Source: Peptococcaceae bacterium UBA4068
GTDB taxonomy: Bacteria > Bacillota > Dehalobacteriia > UBA4068
NCBI GenBank assembly: GCA_002382665.1
Contig: DFZA01000007.1
Location: 152,538-216,537, forward strand
Reading direction: 5' to 3'
DNA length: 64,000 nucleotides
A model generated the notes under the pieces. That model was not told the DNA's origin and ran no database searches. It saw only the letters and a list, made by a program, of their open reading frames with translations. Below, piece by piece: positions 63,096 to 64,000 of the stretch (the stretch's first letter is position 1; every line of letters begins with the position of its first letter). A program made the translations under genes and the position numbers.

Positions 63096-64000
63096 TTACG
63101 TAACTGCCTCCGCAACTAATGCCTGATATTCTTTTACAGCATTAGCCTCAGCAGGTTGATATTTCTCCATTAATGCTTGAGCAGTCCGCATACCGTCAAC
63201 AGCGGAACTGACAATTCCACCCGCGTAACCTGCTCCCTCGCCAGCCGGAAAAATACCGCTCATATTCAACGACTGCCCGTTTACGCCTCTCAATATACGC
63301 ACAGGTGCCGAGGTTCGCGTTTCTACGCCTGCCAATACGCCTTGAAGAATAAACCCGGGAATTGATTTTTCCCATTGCTTTAAGGCGGCGGCTATTGACT
63401 CGGAAATCGCTTCCGGTAACAGCTCCCTTAAATTTAAAGACGTAGTACCCGCACTTTTGACTTTCAACAAATCCTGGTTTATTATACCACCGCCGCTGCC
63501 AGCTAAAAACTCCTCTGCCGAAGAAACAGGAATAAAATAATTGCCTCCGGCCAATTTGAATGCTTGTTGCTCTAATCGTCTCTGCCATTCCATTGCTGCC
63601 AATGGTTCCTGACCAAAATCCGCAGCATTCACAGAGGCCACAATGGCGCTGTTGATATAATTGCTGTCGCGAGCGGCATAACTCATGCCGTTGGTGACAA
63701 TGCTATCCCTTTCGCCGCTGGCGTTGATTATATAACCGCCTGGACAAACGCAAAAGCTATAGACTCCGCGTCCTCGCGATTTATCCTGGTAAGTTAAACG
63801 GTAATCTGTTGCCGGCAACGCCATAGAAACGATGCCTCCGTAGGCCACGTCGTTGATCAAATTTTGACTATGGCAAATGCGCAGACCAACCGCAAACGGT
63901 TTATTTTCTACTGCTAAACCACGTCTATATAACATTTGATAAGTATCACGCGCACCGTTACCAACCGCTAAAACAAGAGCCTCCGCAGGTAAGCTTTTAT
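63096..64000 (-). CDS. FAD-dependent dehydrogenase, N-terminus outside window
   Basis: The frame is open to the window edge: KSLPAEALVLAVGNGARDTY then QMLYRRGLAVENKPFAVGLR; the shown part is the C-terminal ~300 residues. GVYSFCVCPGGYIINASGERD, TNGMSYAARDSNYINSAIV and IFPAGEGAGYAGGIVSSAVDGM are typical of the uncharacterised FAD-dependent dehydrogenase family (COG2509-like). Its substrate is unknown. The N-terminal FAD-binding motif is beyond position 64000. Confidence 0.88.
   Translation of the reverse strand, partial: KSLPAEALVLAVGNGARDTYQMLYRRGLAVENKPFAVGLRICHSQNLINDVAYGGIVSMALPATDYRLTYQDKSRGRGVYSFCVCPGGYIINASGERDSIVTNGMSYAARDSNYINSAIVASVNAADFGQEPLAAMEWQRRLEQQAFKLAGGNYFIPVSSAEEFLAGSGGGIINQDLLKVKSAGTTSLNLRELLPEAISESIAAALKQWEKSIPGFILQGVLAGVETRTSAPVRILRGVNGQSLNMSGIFPAGEGAGYAGGIVSSAVDGMRTAQALMEKYQPAEANAVKEYQALVAEAVT

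Overview
The window looks like chromosomal DNA of an endospore-forming, probably anaerobic member of the Firmicutes (Bacillota). The evidence is a complete spoIIIAA-AH operon, spoVT, a collagen-like (exosporium-type) protein, an anaerobic ribonucleotide reductase (nrdDG) and the gatCAB amidotransferase. The order mutS2 / U32 peptidase / Nif3 / zapA / pheT / pheS / rRNA methylase / rplT / rpmI / infC, and the order spoIIIA / asp23 / amaP / nusB / fchA / folD, fit Clostridia or spore-forming Negativicutes. The exact lineage is inference.

Left part (1-6.7 kb): the 3' part of a collagen-like gene, a decayed ABC-transporter ATPase fragment, a DMT-family permease, then a compact glycopeptide-resistance operon vanW-vanH-vanA/B-type ligase-vanX. 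The operon is preceded by a VanR-box-like promoter and an intrinsic-terminator hairpin. It ends inside a perfect 29-bp palindrome that carries the 3' end of the neighbouring tRNA-Ser gene. A VanR/VanS-like two-component pair lies 27 kb away (33.7-35.5 kb) and is the obvious candidate regulator.

Middle part (6.7-33.4 kb): gatCAB, tRNA-Lys, a DUF1646 transporter / universal stress protein / flavodoxin trio, the nadABC NAD operon, a 1858-residue S-layer-homology protein with thrombospondin type 3 repeats and a neighbouring HTH protein of unknown family. Next is a five-gene polyamine operon (speA-speE-speB-carboxynorspermidine dehydrogenase-nspC) with a long structured leader, then spoVT, a c-di-GMP-I riboswitch controlling a secreted stalk-domain protein, a small flavodoxin and a HAD-family exported protein.

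Right part (35.5-64 kb): housekeeping genes, nearly all on the minus strand. They are mutS2, U32 peptidase, Nif3-like, zapA, pheST (with a 30-codon YqzL-like micro-gene and terminator in the leader), infC-rpmI-rplT (AUU start for infC, L20-type leader), nrdDG, folD-fchA-nusB-DUF2273-amaP-asp23, spoIIIAA-AH, glmM-glmS and a truncated FAD-dependent dehydrogenase. No CRISPR array, integrase or transposase was found.

Functionally, vanHAX would make D-Ala-D-Lac-ended cell-wall precursors. The polyamine operon encodes agmatine-derived putrescine plus two alternative aminopropyl-transfer routes. The leader RNAs (speA, c-di-GMP, pheS, infC, vanW) suggest that transcription attenuation is used heavily in this genome.
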